A DNA stretch of 64,000 nt from Clostridiales bacterium. Its GTDB lineage: Bacteria > Bacillota > Clostridia > TANB77 > CAG-508. The stretch is taken from assembly GCA_019417465.1 (NCBI GenBank), contig DXVF01000002.1, positions 118,501 through 182,500 of the forward strand, written 5' to 3'. Each line of letters starts with the position of its first letter. Within the stretch, counting starts at the first letter, position 1. Both the position numbers and the translations under genes were made by a program. Below, in pieces: positions 17,457 to 27,588 of this stretch. Below the pieces are notes generated by a model that ran no database searches, was not told the DNA's origin, and worked only from the letters and a program-made list of their open reading frames with translations.

Positions 17457-19745
17457 CTAAAGCTCTTCTAATTCTGCTTTGTCATTTTTCAATCTTTTAA
17501 AAGATATTCTTCTAAGCTCTTTATCTGCCTCAATTACTCTAATCTTCATTATATCTCCAATTTTTATTACCTCATTTGTATGTTCCCCTATTAAATGTTT
17601 ATGCTCTTCATCATAAATAAAGTACTCATCACCTAAATTTTCAAATCTTATTAATCCTTCTACAGTATTTTCCAATTCTACAAAAACACCAAATGATGTA
17701 ATATTAGAAACAATTCCTTCATACTCATTTCCAATTTTATCTTGCATATATTCAGCCTTTTTAATATCTATACTGTCACGTTCTACTTTTTGTGCTACTC
17801 TTTCTCTTTCTGATGAACTATCAGAATATTCTATTGATTGAATATGATATTTTTCTTTCACTTCATCTGAAACATTATAGTCTTTTTCTAAATATTTTGA
17901 TATCACTCTGTGTATAAATAAATCTGGATATCTTCTTATTGGAGAAGTAAAATGACAATAATATTTACTTGCTATACCAAAATGACCTTTATTTTCACTT
18001 TCATATCTAGCCACTTTTAATGTTCTTAAAACTAAGTTAGAAACGACCCTTTCTTCTGGCTTCCCTTTTATATTTTCTAAAACTTCCGCAAAAGCTTTTG
18101 GATGTATATTATCTTTATTTCCTTTAATTTTATATCCAAAATTATATAAAAATTTATTTAATTCTTCTATTTTCTCTATATCTGGAACTTCGTGGACACG
18201 ATAAATAAATGGAGCTTCTAACCAATAAAATTTTTCTGCTACTGTTTCATTTGCAATCAACATAAATTGCTCTATTATACTATTTGATATTGTAAGTTCA
18301 TATTTTTTTACATCTATTGCTATTCCTTCTTCATTTAATATAATTTTACTTTCTGGAATATCTAGATCTAAACTTCCATCCTTTTTTCTTTTTTGCATTA
18401 AAATTTCTGCAAGTTCTCTCATTCTTACAAAATGTGGAATAAATCTTTCATATTTTTTTATGATAGCTTTATCTTCTTCATTTAAGTTTTTCAATTTATC
18501 ATTTATACTTTTTTCTACAGAATTTATTCCTTTTTTCTCTTTTACTATACTTTCATCTTTAAAGAACGTTGTTTTGTCTGCATATTCTAACAATTTAGTT
18601 ACATCTTTATAATTCATTCTCCTTGTAACATTTATTATACTTTTTTTGATGTCTGATGAAATTACTTTTCCATCTTTATTTATCTCCATTATTACAGAAA
18701 TTGTATACCTATCTTCACCTTGATTTAAACTACATATGCCATTAGATAACTCTCTTGGAAGCATCGGAATTACTCTATCCATCATATATATACTTGTTCC
18801 TCTTAAAATTGCTTCTTTATCTAATTTTGAACCTTCTGTAACATAGTAACTCACATCTGCTATATGAACTCCAAGCTCATATTTTCCTCCAGATAGTTTC
18901 TTTACATATATAGCATCATCTAAATCTTTTGCATCTTCTCCATCTATTGTGAATATCTCTTCATTTCTTAAATCTAATCTATTAGGAATATCTTTTTTTG
19001 ATATTCTCTCATTTATTTTTTTTGCTTCTTCTATAACTGGTTCTGGAAATTTATATGGTAAATTATACTCTTTTATTAAAGATAGCATATCTACACCTGC
19101 TTCATTTACATTTCCTATTACTTCTATAACTTTCCCTTCAGCATTTTTTCCTCTTTCAGGATATTTAAGTATTTTTACTAAAACTTTATGATTGTTTCTC
19201 GCTTTTCCAAAATTCTTTTTTGATATAAATATATCAGTTCCTAATTTTTTATCATCTGGAACAACAAAAGCAAAGTTTTTACTTTTTTGAAATAGCCCTA
19301 CAATAGTATCTTTTTCATGTTTTAGTATTTTAACTATTTTTCCCTCTCTATGCAGATTATCTACCGATGTATCTATTATTTCTACAAATACTTTATCACC
19401 ATTTAATGCATTTTTTGTATTATGTTCTGATATATATATTTCTTCATCAGAATCTTCTATTTTAACAAAACCAAAACCTTTTTGATTTCCTCTAAATATA
19501 CCTGTTAAAAATTTTGAAGTATCTATTAATTTATATTTTGATTTTCTATTTTTTTCAATTTTATTTTCTTCTTCTAATTGATTTAGTAAAACTTTAAAAT
19601 CTTCATATTCTTTTTTTGGCACATTTAATATATTTGCAATCTCTTTTGCTTTCATTGGCACGTATTGTTTGTCATTCATGAAGTCTAGAATCTTATCTTT
19701 CCTTTTATCCATAAGATTAAAAATTTCTTTTTTATTTTTTTCCAT
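17457..19745 (-). CDS. rnr: Ribonuclease R
   Basis: 3'-5' exoribonuclease degrading structured RNA. 762 aa with the family layout: N-terminal winged-helix and two cold-shock OB domains (TGIFRGNQKGFGFV near residue 87), the RNB catalytic domain with FTIDGEDAKDLDDAI holding the metal-binding aspartates, HFTSPIRRYPDL, and a C-terminal S1 domain (GNEYEGIVSNITSFGVFVEL). The Lys-rich tail follows. It is next to secG, the usual Firmicute arrangement, although smpB does not follow here. Confidence 0.96.
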   Translation of the reverse strand: MEKNKKEIFNLMDKRKDKILDFMNDKQYVPMKAKEIANILNVPKKEYEDFKVLLNQLEEENKIEKNRKSKYKLIDTSKFLTGIFRGNQKGFGFVKIEDSDEEIYISEHNTKNALNGDKVFVEIIDTSVDNLHREGKIVKILKHEKDTIVGLFQKSKNFAFVVPDDKKLGTDIFISKKNFGKARNNHKVLVKILKYPERGKNAEGKVIEVIGNVNEAGVDMLSLIKEYNLPYKFPEPVIEEAKKINERISKKDIPNRLDLRNEEIFTIDGEDAKDLDDAIYVKKLSGGKYELGVHIADVSYYVTEGSKLDKEAILRGTSIYMMDRVIPMLPRELSNGICSLNQGEDRYTISVIMEINKDGKVISSDIKKSIINVTRRMNYKDVTKLLEYADKTTFFKDESIVKEKKGINSVEKSINDKLKNLNEEDKAIIKKYERFIPHFVRMRELAEILMQKRKKDGSLDLDIPESKIILNEEGIAIDVKKYELTISNSIIEQFMLIANETVAEKFYWLEAPFIYRVHEVPDIEKIEELNKFLYNFGYKIKGNKDNIHPKAFAEVLENIKGKPEERVVSNLVLRTLKVARYESENKGHFGIASKYYCHFTSPIRRYPDLFIHRVISKYLEKDYNVSDEVKEKYHIQSIEYSDSSSERERVAQKVERDSIDIKKAEYMQDKIGNEYEGIVSNITSFGVFVELENTVEGLIRFENLGDEYFIYDEEHKHLIGEHTNEVIKIGDIMKIRVIEADKELRRISFKRLKNDKAELEEL

Positions 19746-19863
19746 AAATTCTCCTCTTTTTATTTATTATGTCCATTCTTTTTATATTATATATTTTTTA
19801 TCAAAACTAATTTCATATTTTATAAACTAACTTTGTCTACTAGGTTTCTTCTATAACTTAATA

Positions 19864-19888
19864 AAACCGCATGGAAAACATGCGGTTT
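19864..19888 (-). terminator. Terminator after secG
   Basis: 10-bp stem AAACCGCATG / CATGCGGTTT with 5-nt loop, followed on the minus strand by TTATT. It separates secG from rnr, so rnr probably has its own promoter in the 19746-19863 gap. Confidence 0.8.
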
Positions 19889-19893
19889 ATATT

Positions 19894-20142
19894 TTACATT
19901 ACATATAATATTCCAAGTGCTACTGCTAATACAACAAACATAACTCCTAAAATAATTGTCCATCTTTTTAATTTTCCTTCTTTTGTCCTTCCTTTATTTT
20001 TTTCAAAGAAATTATTTGTAGATGAGCCAGTTATTGTACCAGATGCCCCTTGAGTTTCTTTGGTTTGTATAGTTGCTAAAAAAATTAATGCTACACAAAC
20101 AAGAACATATAAACCTAATACTACATATTTTGCTATTTGCAT
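19894..20142 (-). CDS. secG: Protein translocase subunit SecG
   Basis: 82-aa SecYEG channel subunit. Two membrane helices (VVLGLYVLVCVALIFLATIQ and WTIILGVMFVVLAVALGIL) flank the conserved polar loop with KETQGASGTITG and a Phe-Lys-containing linker. The length is right for a Firmicute SecG. It lies upstream of a terminator and rnr. Confidence 0.92.
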   Translation of the reverse strand: MQIAKYVVLGLYVLVCVALIFLATIQTKETQGASGTITGSSTNNFFEKNKGRTKEGKLKRWTIILGVMFVVLAVALGILYVM

Positions 20143-20282
20143 TGTTACACTCTCCTTATTTAGATTAAACTTAAAATCTTTGTCTATTTTAGCATATATA
20201 TTTTAAAAAATCAAATTTAAATATTAATAATTTAAACATTTACAATATCATAAATGTCCGCTTTTATTCTATAAAACTATTT

Positions 20283-21596
20283 CTATGCTGTTTCTTCTCT
20301 TTTTGTAGTTGACATCCTTTTTGATTTTAAATTTCTTTTATCTTCTCTATTTTCATTTAATATTACTTTTGGTGACGCTCCTGTTTCTACAGTTTCTTTT
20401 GTCACAATACATTTCTCTATTTTAGGATTTGATGGTATTTCGAACATAATATCACGCATAATATCTTCAATAATTGAACGTAATCCTCTTGCACCTGTTT
20501 TTCTCTCTATTGCCTTATCTACTATTAATTCTAAAGCTTCTCTTTCAAATTCCAATTCTACATTATCTAATTCCATTAATTTTTTATATTGCTTTACTAA
20601 TGCATTTTTTGGTTTTGTAACAATATCTATTAAAGCTTCTTTATCTAACTCTTTAAGAGTTGCAATAATTGGTAATCTTCCAACAAATTCTGGTATTAGT
20701 CCAAATTTTAATAAATCTTGTGGTAGAAGCTTTTCAAAGATTTCGTACTTATTCATATTTTTGTTGCTTTCTATTTGAGCTCCAAATCCAATAGATTTTT
20801 TTCCTGTTCTGTCTTTTACAATTTTTTCTAATCCTTCAAAAGCTCCTCCACAGATAAATAGAATATTTTCTGTATTTATTTGTAAAAACTCTTGATGTGG
20901 ATGTTTTCTTCCTCCTTGTGGTGGTACTGATGCGACTGTTCCTTCTACTATTTTTAATAGTGCTTGTTGCACACCCTCTCCACTTACATCTCTTGTAATA
21001 GATGGATTTTCAGATTTTCTTGATATTTTATCTATTTCATCTATATATATTATTCCTCTTTCAGCTTTTTCTATATCATAATCTGCTGCTTGAATTAGCT
21101 TAAGTAAAATATTTTCTACATCTTCACCAACATATCCTGCTTCTGTTAAAGTTGTAGCATCTGCTATTGCAAATGGAACATTTAATATTTTTGCTAAAGT
21201 CTGTGCAAGTAATGTTTTGCCACAACCTGTAGGTCCTAAAAGCAATACATTACTTTTTTGTATCTCAACATCATCTTTCTTTTCTGATTGATTATTAATA
21301 CGTTTATAATGATTATATACTGCTACTGCCAATGTTTTTTTAGCTTCTTCTTGCCCTATCACATATGAATCTAAAATTTCTTTTATTTCTAAAGGACTTA
21401 AAAGTCTATCTTCATCGTTTAGAGTATATGCAACTTCATTATTTTCATAATTATCATCTTCTAATATGTTGTTACAAACTTTAATACATTCATCACAAAT
21501 ATATACTCCTGGTCCTGCAATAATTCTCTCTACAGAATTTTGTGTTTTTCCACAAAACGAACATCTTACACCTTTTTGTTGATCATTTTTTGCCAT
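20283..21596 (-). CDS. clpX: ATP-dependent Clp protease ATPase subunit ClpX
   Basis: AAA+ unfoldase delivering substrates to ClpP. The zinc-binding domain with four cysteines (CSFCGKTQ ... CDECIKVC) spans residues 12-40. Walker A is LLLGPTGCGKT; Walker B is GIIYIDEIDKI. EGVQQALLKIVEG, the IGF-type ClpP-docking loop (KSIGFGAQ) and the sensor-2 GARGLRSI are present. 437 aa with a Lys/Glu-rich tail. RBS AAAAGGAG. Directly follows clpP. Confidence 0.97.
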   Translation of the reverse strand: MAKNDQQKGVRCSFCGKTQNSVERIIAGPGVYICDECIKVCNNILEDDNYENNEVAYTLNDEDRLLSPLEIKEILDSYVIGQEEAKKTLAVAVYNHYKRINNQSEKKDDVEIQKSNVLLLGPTGCGKTLLAQTLAKILNVPFAIADATTLTEAGYVGEDVENILLKLIQAADYDIEKAERGIIYIDEIDKISRKSENPSITRDVSGEGVQQALLKIVEGTVASVPPQGGRKHPHQEFLQINTENILFICGGAFEGLEKIVKDRTGKKSIGFGAQIESNKNMNKYEIFEKLLPQDLLKFGLIPEFVGRLPIIATLKELDKEALIDIVTKPKNALVKQYKKLMELDNVELEFEREALELIVDKAIERKTGARGLRSIIEDIMRDIMFEIPSNPKIEKCIVTKETVETGASPKVILNENREDKRNLKSKRMSTTKREETA

Positions 21597-21630
21597 TATA
21601 GCACTCCTTTTAATTTTATTTATTTATATA

Positions 21631-22236
21631 CTATGCTCTTTTTTCCATTATGCCATCTATCAATCCATATTTTAAAGCTTCTTCTGCAGTCATATAATTA
21701 TCTCTTTCTGTATCTTTTTCAATTACTTCTAATGGTTGACCTGTTCTGCTACTTAATAATTTATTTAATTTTTCTCTTGTTCTTACCATATGATCAGCAT
21801 GGATTTTAATTTCTGTAGTTTGTCCTGATAATCCTCCTCCAGCAATTAATGGTTGATGTATTAAAATCTCTGAATTTGGTGTTGCAAATCTTTTTCCTTT
21901 TTCTCCTGATGCTAATAATACAGCTCCCATACTAGCAGCCATTCCTATACATATTGTAGATACAGGACAACTTATATAATTCATTGTATCAACAATTCCC
22001 ATTCCATCTGTTATAGAACCACCTGGGCTATTGATATATAAATGTATCTCTTTATCTGGATCTTCAGACTCTAAAAATAGCAATTGTGCTATTACTAAAC
22101 CAGCTGATGCTTGATTTACATCTTCTCCTAAAAATATAATTCTATCTTTTAATAATCTAGAGAAAATATCGTATGACCTTTCTCCTTTTGCTGTTTGCTC
22201 AATTACATATGGAACTAAACTATTTTTTTCTAACAT
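21631..22236 (-). CDS. clpP: ATP-dependent Clp protease proteolytic subunit
   Basis: Serine protease chamber partner of ClpX. I take ATG 22236 (MLEKNSLVPYVIEQT) because AAGGAGG sits 7 nt before it; the frame to 22257 lacks a site. Catalytic triad: Ser in GMAASMGAVLL, His in LIHQP, Asp in the ERDNYM region. 201 aa. The order tig, clpP, clpX is conserved in Firmicutes. Confidence 0.97.
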   Translation of the reverse strand: MLEKNSLVPYVIEQTAKGERSYDIFSRLLKDRIIFLGEDVNQASAGLVIAQLLFLESEDPDKEIHLYINSPGGSITDGMGIVDTMNYISCPVSTICIGMAASMGAVLLASGEKGKRFATPNSEILIHQPLIAGGGLSGQTTEIKIHADHMVRTREKLNKLLSSRTGQPLEVIEKDTERDNYMTAEEALKYGLIDGIMEKRA

Positions 22237-22411
22237 AATTTCCTCCTTATTATTCATTCTTTTTTGAATTGTATACTATAAAATTAAATTTTTCAATAGA
22301 TTTTTATTAATAATAAATATTAATTTATTACTAGTTAATGGTTTTACTTTCAAATACAGTTTGTATTGTATGATATATAGTGAAATTTCATAAATTAGAC
22401 TATGCTAATCT

Positions 22412-22465
22412 AAAAGAGTTAGTGGATTTCTTTATTATCATTTTTTACTTCCTCCTAACTCTTTT
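22412..22465 (-). terminator. Terminator after trigger factor gene
   Basis: 11-bp stem AAAAGAGTTAG / CTAACTCTTTT (22412-22422, 22455-22465) around a long loop, immediately after the tig stop, followed on the minus strand by AGATT. Weak T-tract; it might instead be a leader structure for clpP. Confidence 0.5.
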
Positions 22466-22476
22466 CATTAATTAAT

Positions 22477-23760
22477 TTATTTAATTTTTGCATTGTCTAC
22501 TATAAATTTTATTGCTTTTTCTATTTTCATATTATTTTTTAAATAATCTTTTAGATTTTCATTTTGCATAAGTTCTTCTTCTTTTTTGCCATAATTAGTA
22601 GCCATTTCTTTTATTTTTTCATTTAATTCTTCGTCAGCAATTTCAATACTTTCATCTTTAACTATAGCTTCTAATACTAGTCTTGATTTTACAGATTTTT
22701 GAGCTTGTTCTTCATATTCTTTTCTAAAATCTTCTTCTGTTTTATTCATCATATGTAGATATTGATCTAATTTTAGTCCTTGATATGATAATCTTGCTTC
22801 TACATCTTTTACCATATTATCAATTTCTGTTTCTATCATTCCTGATGGAATTTCTATTTCTACACTATCGCATACTGTTTTTATAGCTTCATCTTCTGTT
22901 TCAAATTTTGCTCTTGATTTATTTTCTTCTTCTAATTTTTCTTTAATGCTTGCTTTCAATTCTTTGATAGTGTCAAATTCACTGACGTCTTTTGCAAATT
23001 CATCATCGATTTCAGGTAATTCTTTTCTTTTAATTTCATGTAATTTTACTTTAAATACAGCATCTTTTCCAGCTAAATCTTTAGAGAAATATTCTTCTGG
23101 AAATTTAACATTTATATCTTTTTCTTCTCCAATTTTCATTCCAATTATTTGGTCTTCAAATCCAGGAATAAATGTTTTACTTCCTATCTCTAATTCGTGA
23201 TTTTCAGCTTTTCCACCATCAAAAGCAACGCCATCAACAAAACCTTCAAAATCTATTACTGCTATATCTTTTTCTTCTACTGGTCTATCTTCTATAGTAA
23301 CTAATCTTGAATTTTTTTCTGCCATATGACCAATTTCATGATCTATGTCTTCATCAGTTACATTATACTCAATTTTCTTTAATTGTATACCTTTGTATTT
23401 ACCAAGTTTTACTTCTGGTTTTATTTGTACAACTGCTGTAAAGATTAAGTCTTGCCCTTTTCCTATTTGTGTAACATCTATATCTGGTCTACTTACTGCT
23501 TCTATATTATTGGCTTTTAATTCTTCATCATATACTTTAGGAACTATTTCATTAAAAGTATCTTCATAAAATATTTCTGAACCATATTGTCTTTCTATAA
23601 TATTCATTGGTGCTTTACCTTTTCTAAATCCTGGAACATTAAAATATTTTGCTGTTTTTGCATATACTTTTTTCATTCCTTCATCAAATTTAGCTGCTTC
23701 AATTGTAAAAGTTAATTTAAGCTCATTATTTTTTTCTGTTTTTTCTACTTTAATACTCAT
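22477..23760 (-). CDS. tig: Trigger factor
   Basis: Ribosome-bound chaperone and peptidyl-prolyl isomerase. 427 aa in three parts: the ribosome-binding domain with the signature FNVPGFRKGKAP near residue 40, the FKBP-like PPIase domain (about 150-240, AVIDFEGFVDGVAFDGG), and the helical C-terminal domain. Acidic and Lys/Glu-rich as usual. Its position upstream of clpP-clpX is standard. Confidence 0.97.
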   Translation of the reverse strand: MSIKVEKTEKNNELKLTFTIEAAKFDEGMKKVYAKTAKYFNVPGFRKGKAPMNIIERQYGSEIFYEDTFNEIVPKVYDEELKANNIEAVSRPDIDVTQIGKGQDLIFTAVVQIKPEVKLGKYKGIQLKKIEYNVTDEDIDHEIGHMAEKNSRLVTIEDRPVEEKDIAVIDFEGFVDGVAFDGGKAENHELEIGSKTFIPGFEDQIIGMKIGEEKDINVKFPEEYFSKDLAGKDAVFKVKLHEIKRKELPEIDDEFAKDVSEFDTIKELKASIKEKLEEENKSRAKFETEDEAIKTVCDSVEIEIPSGMIETEIDNMVKDVEARLSYQGLKLDQYLHMMNKTEEDFRKEYEEQAQKSVKSRLVLEAIVKDESIEIADEELNEKIKEMATNYGKKEEELMQNENLKDYLKNNMKIEKAIKFIVDNAKIK

Positions 23761-23849
23761 ATTATTTTCATCCTTTCCCTGCTATTTTAATAAAACTAGC
23801 TTTCTTATTATACCACAATTTGTAAATTTTGCAATAGTTTATGTTTACA

Positions 23850-24557
23850 TTATTTTATTTTCTTTAAATTAAAGTTTAAATAATCTGCACTAATCAGATT
23901 AAACTCTATTCCTTCCACCTCTCCCTCTACTGCATCTTTATGAGAATTACCATGCAAATGCCCATAATAACATCTTTTTATATTATATTCTTTTAGAGTT
24001 TTGTAAAATTCTAAATTTGGGTTTTCCAATAAATTTTTAAATATTAGTGGTGGATAATGCATAAATATTATTATTTCTTTATCATTTCCATATTTTTTTA
24101 TTCCATCTTCTATTGCTAATCGTAACCTTGCATTTTCTCTTTTTATCATTTTACTGCTATTATCTGAATCAAGTATTGCCCAGCCTCTTGTTCCTGCAAT
24201 AATAACATCTTCATATATGTATGATGTATTATATATAAAATCAATATTAGAAAAATCATTTTCTTTTATATACTCTCTCATTTTTTTTAGAGTTGTCCAC
24301 CAATAGTCATGATTTCCTCTTAATAATAATTTTTTGCCAGGTAAACTATTTAAATATTTAAAATCTTCATATGTATCTTCTAAATGCATTGCCCAAGAAA
24401 AATCCCCTGGTAATACTACTAAGTCATCTTCTTTAACTTTTTCTATCCAATTTTTCTTTATTTTTTCTGGATGATTTGTCCAATTATCTCCAAATATATT
24501 CATTGGTTTTTCTTCTTTAAAAGATAAATGTAAATCTGCTATTACATAAATAGACAT
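23850..24557 (-). CDS. Calcineurin-like metallophosphoesterase
   Basis: Dimetal phosphoesterase. I take ATG 24557 because AAAGGA lies 7-8 nt before it. Motifs in order: YVIADLHLSF (DxH), LPGDFSWAM (GDFSW), RGNHDYWW (GNHD), MHYPPL (H) and GHLHGN (GHxH). About 235 aa. Homologues are annotated only as YaeI/serine-threonine phosphatase-like; substrate unknown. It lies 57 nt after tsaD. Confidence 0.88.
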   Translation of the reverse strand: MSIYVIADLHLSFKEEKPMNIFGDNWTNHPEKIKKNWIEKVKEDDLVVLPGDFSWAMHLEDTYEDFKYLNSLPGKKLLLRGNHDYWWTTLKKMREYIKENDFSNIDFIYNTSYIYEDVIIAGTRGWAILDSDNSSKMIKRENARLRLAIEDGIKKYGNDKEIIIFMHYPPLIFKNLLENPNLEFYKTLKEYNIKRCYYGHLHGNSHKDAVEGEVEGIEFNLISADYLNFNLKKIK

Positions 24558-24629
24558 ATGTTTTCCTTTCATTTTTATATTAATTAATTTTATTATTGTT
24601 TTAATTTCTTATTTCATATACTATATAAA

Positions 24630-25625
24630 TCATTCACCTATCTTTAAATTTGGAACTGCATTTAATTCTAAATCTGATATTTTTCCATTAATATAATTAT
24701 AGTAACCAGCTGATGCGATCATAGCAGCATTATCTGTACATAAAATAGGTGTTGGATAATATATTTTCATCCCATTTGTTTTTTCTAAGTTCATAAACTT
24801 TTCTCTTATATAGCTATTTGCAGATACTCCACCTGCTAAAGCTATTTTATTAATATTAAGTTTTTGTGCAGCTTTAAGAGTATTTTCTATTAAGATCTCT
24901 GTAACAGTTGCTTCAAAACTTGCACATAAGTCAGCCTTATTAATCTTCGGATTTTTATGATTCATATTAATTATTGCTGTTTTTATTCCACTAAAACTAA
25001 AATCTAAATTTTCAAAATGCGTTTTAGGAATTTTTATATTATTATTTCCTTCTTTAGCTAATTTATCAATTTTAGGACCTCCTGGATATCCAAGTCCTAT
25101 TACTCTTGCTACTTTATCAAATGCTTCACCAATAGCATCATCTTTTGTTTTACCTAATATTTCAAATTCTTTATAATTTTTTATATGCACTAAATGAGTA
25201 TGTCCTCCTGATATTACTAAACATATACACGGAGGTTCCAGCTCAGGATGAGTAATATAATTTGCCGCAATATGTCCTTCTATATGGTTTGTTCCTACTA
25301 ATGGTTTATTTAATGCATAACTCAAGGCTTTTGCATAAGATACTCCTACTAAAAGAGCTCCCACTAATCCTGGACCATATGTACAGCTAACTGCATCTAT
25401 ATCATTAAAAGTAATATTTGCCTCTTCTAAAGCCTGTTTTACAACACTTGAAATTACTTCTACATGATTTCTAGATGCTATTTCTGGCACTACCCCTCCA
25501 AATTTTTCATGTATTTTTATTTGAGAATTTATTACATTTGAAAGAACTTCTCTGCCATTTTTCACAATGGCACAAGAAGTCTCATCACAGCTTGATTCAA
25601 TTCCTAATACTATTATATCTTTCAT
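24630..25625 (-). CDS. tsaD: tRNA N6-adenosine threonylcarbamoyltransferase
   Basis: Catalytic subunit for t6A37 formation in ANN-decoding tRNAs. I take ATG 25625 (MKDIIVLGIESSCDET) because AGAGGA precedes it. Fold of the ASKHA superfamily: GIESSCDETSCAIV at the start, iron-binding HIEGH near residue 108, CLVISGGHTHLV, GYPGGPKIDKL, FSFSGIKTA and LAGGVSANSYIR. 331 aa. tsaB/tsaE are not in this window. Confidence 0.96.
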   Translation of the reverse strand: MKDIIVLGIESSCDETSCAIVKNGREVLSNVINSQIKIHEKFGGVVPEIASRNHVEVISSVVKQALEEANITFNDIDAVSCTYGPGLVGALLVGVSYAKALSYALNKPLVGTNHIEGHIAANYITHPELEPPCICLVISGGHTHLVHIKNYKEFEILGKTKDDAIGEAFDKVARVIGLGYPGGPKIDKLAKEGNNNIKIPKTHFENLDFSFSGIKTAIINMNHKNPKINKADLCASFEATVTEILIENTLKAAQKLNINKIALAGGVSANSYIREKFMNLEKTNGMKIYYPTPILCTDNAAMIASAGYYNYINGKISDLELNAVPNLKIGE

Positions 25626-25760
25626 ATTTTTTCCTCTTATATATTTCATTTTTTTGATAATGTTTTCATATCCTACTTTTAATGATTTACTTTACACTAT
25701 ATATTTTTATCAATTCACATATTCTATTATTTACTGTATCTATAATATTGTATAGTCTAT

Positions 25761-26534
25761 CTATATATAAATTCCCAAAAGTTTTAAAATTAATAATAAA
25801 TCTATTCCTAATGCTTTTGATACTAATAACATTATTCCTTTTGCTATAATTTCTATAATTGGTGATATAATAACTCCTGCTATTCCTAAAACCCATATTG
25901 CTATAAAAATAATATAGAATATGTACTGATTTCTATCAAACCACATCTGTGCTTTAGTGCCCATAAAATGTCTTAATACTTTTGATCCATCTAATGGTGG
26001 TAAAGGTATTAAATTAAAGACTCCTAAACCAATATTCATAAATATCATTTGATATAAAAGAATTATTATTATGCTACTATATGTGCTAGATATATTTACT
26101 AACAAGTCAAATTTAAATACTAAACCTAAAATAAAAGTAAATATTACTGCTAATATCAGATTCATAAGTGGTCCTGCAAAAGAAACAATTGCTTCTCCTT
26201 TTGACATACTAATATCTCTTTTAAATCTTGTAGGGTTAATTTGTACTGGTCTTCCCCAACCAAATCCTGCAAATAAGAGCATAACAAAACCAATAGGCTC
26301 TATATGTTTTAAAGGATTTAATGTAACTCTTCCTTGGTTTCTTGGTGTTTCGTCTCCTAATCTATCAGCTGCAAAAGCGTGTGCAAATTCATGAAATGTC
26401 ATTGCTACTATAACAGCTGGAAGAGCTAATACTAAACTCAGTAATCTTGATGGACTTTGAGCATATCCTATCAAATTATATACTACCATAATGGCTACAA
26501 AAATATATAAATATCTTTTATCAAAACTGAACAT
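25761..26534 (-). CDS. Site-2 protease family protein (M50, Rip-type)
   Basis: Intramembrane zinc metalloprotease of the short YwhC/FtsH-like S2P group without PDZ domain. Zinc motif MTFHEFAHAFAADRLGD (HExxH); second motif GVFNLIPLPPLDGSKVL (NxxPxxPxDG). Six hydrophobic segments. I choose ATG 26534, since GAGGGA lies ahead of it and the 26549 ATG has none. Substrate unknown. Confidence 0.92.
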   Translation of the reverse strand: MFSFDKRYLYIFVAIMVVYNLIGYAQSPSRLLSLVLALPAVIVAMTFHEFAHAFAADRLGDETPRNQGRVTLNPLKHIEPIGFVMLLFAGFGWGRPVQINPTRFKRDISMSKGEAIVSFAGPLMNLILAVIFTFILGLVFKFDLLVNISSTYSSIIIILLYQMIFMNIGLGVFNLIPLPPLDGSKVLRHFMGTKAQMWFDRNQYIFYIIFIAIWVLGIAGVIISPIIEIIAKGIMLLVSKALGIDLLLILKLLGIYI

Positions 26535-26762
26535 TAAATTTTCCCTCATAATAAATTAATATTTAGATTTTTAAGGATTTACCTATAAACCTTATATTCC
26601 AATTTAAGCATTATTTAAAATAATATTTGCAATGTTTCGTGCCTATTATATCATATTTTTAAAATTTTTCAATTACTTGTAAATATCTTTTTATCATTCT
26701 TATGTATTAGTAGATAAATTAATTTTCTATATAAATTGCTATCTTTTATTGCAATTTGTAGC

Positions 26763-27296
26763 TTACATTGCTGTACTTTTTTTAGGAATAAAAAATTCTT
26801 CTTCATATCCTTTTTCTATTTTCAGAAGTGCAATTTTCTTGTTAATTCCTCCTGCATATCCTGTTAGACTTCCATTTGTTCCAACAACTCTATGGCAAGG
26901 AACAATGATTGATATTCCATTTTTTCCAACTGCTCCTCCTACTGCTTGTGCTGACATTCTTTTTAAACCTTTTCGTTTGGCTAAAATATTCGCTATTTCT
27001 CCATAAGTCATTGTTTTGCCATAAGGAATTGTACAAAGAATTTCCCATACTTCATTTTGAAAATCAGTTCCAGTAAAGTGAAGTGGTAATTTAAGATTTG
27101 GTTCTTTACCACTAAAATAAACATCTAGCCATTTTTTAGTATCTTTTAATACTGGTATTTCTTTTTCTTGATTCTCTTTATCTAAATAAAGTTCAAAATA
27201 TTTCTGGCCTACAAACCATAGTCCTGTTAACCCTTTTTCATCTGCGGCAATCATTATTTCTCCCAAAGGTGATTGATATTTACTCGTATATTGCAT
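26763..27296 (-). CDS. ogt: Methylated-DNA--[protein]-cysteine S-methyltransferase
   Basis: Suicide repair protein removing O6-alkyl groups from guanine. Active-site motif IIVPCHRVVG near residue 130 with acceptor cysteine; YGEIA-type recognition-helix region (GKTMTYGEIANILAK) and AQAVGGAVGKN precede it. 177 aa, the Ogt length. Single gene with RBS GGAGGTAATA. Confidence 0.94.
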   Translation of the reverse strand: MQYTSKYQSPLGEIMIAADEKGLTGLWFVGQKYFELYLDKENQEKEIPVLKDTKKWLDVYFSGKEPNLKLPLHFTGTDFQNEVWEILCTIPYGKTMTYGEIANILAKRKGLKRMSAQAVGGAVGKNGISIIVPCHRVVGTNGSLTGYAGGINKKIALLKIEKGYEEEFFIPKKSTAM

Positions 27297-27405
27297 ATTT
27301 TATTACCTCCATAATTCTTTCATACATAACATTTTGCATAACTCTCTTTCTCTATTTGTTATTAAATTTTTACAAGATTATATTATTCATCTAAACGCTA
27401 AATAT

Positions 27406-27588
27406 CTATTCTTCAATATCTTTTAAAATATATTCTGGAAAAATCTTTTTAAAATTAGTCGCCCAATTAATAGTATTATAAAAAATATAACATCCCTGTT
27501 GCCCATCGCTCATAGCAAATAAAAATTTATCATTTTCGTTTTGTTTTATTATTTTATTTATATCTGTTACTTTTAAATAATTTGTTAG
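27406..27588 (-). pseudogene. Start-less ORF remnant directly after the 27589 gene
   Basis: Sixty-one open codons run in the same frame as the upstream gene, immediately beyond its TAA. They encode LTNYLKVTDINKIIKQ and onward to NWATNFKKIFPEYIL, and end TAG at 27406-27408. Its composition is protein-like and there is no good start or ribosome site. Either a fragment of a decayed gene or the original C-terminus of 27589-28083 cut off by a nonsense mutation. The rest of the 27297-27588 gap is plain AT-rich sequence. Confidence 0.4.
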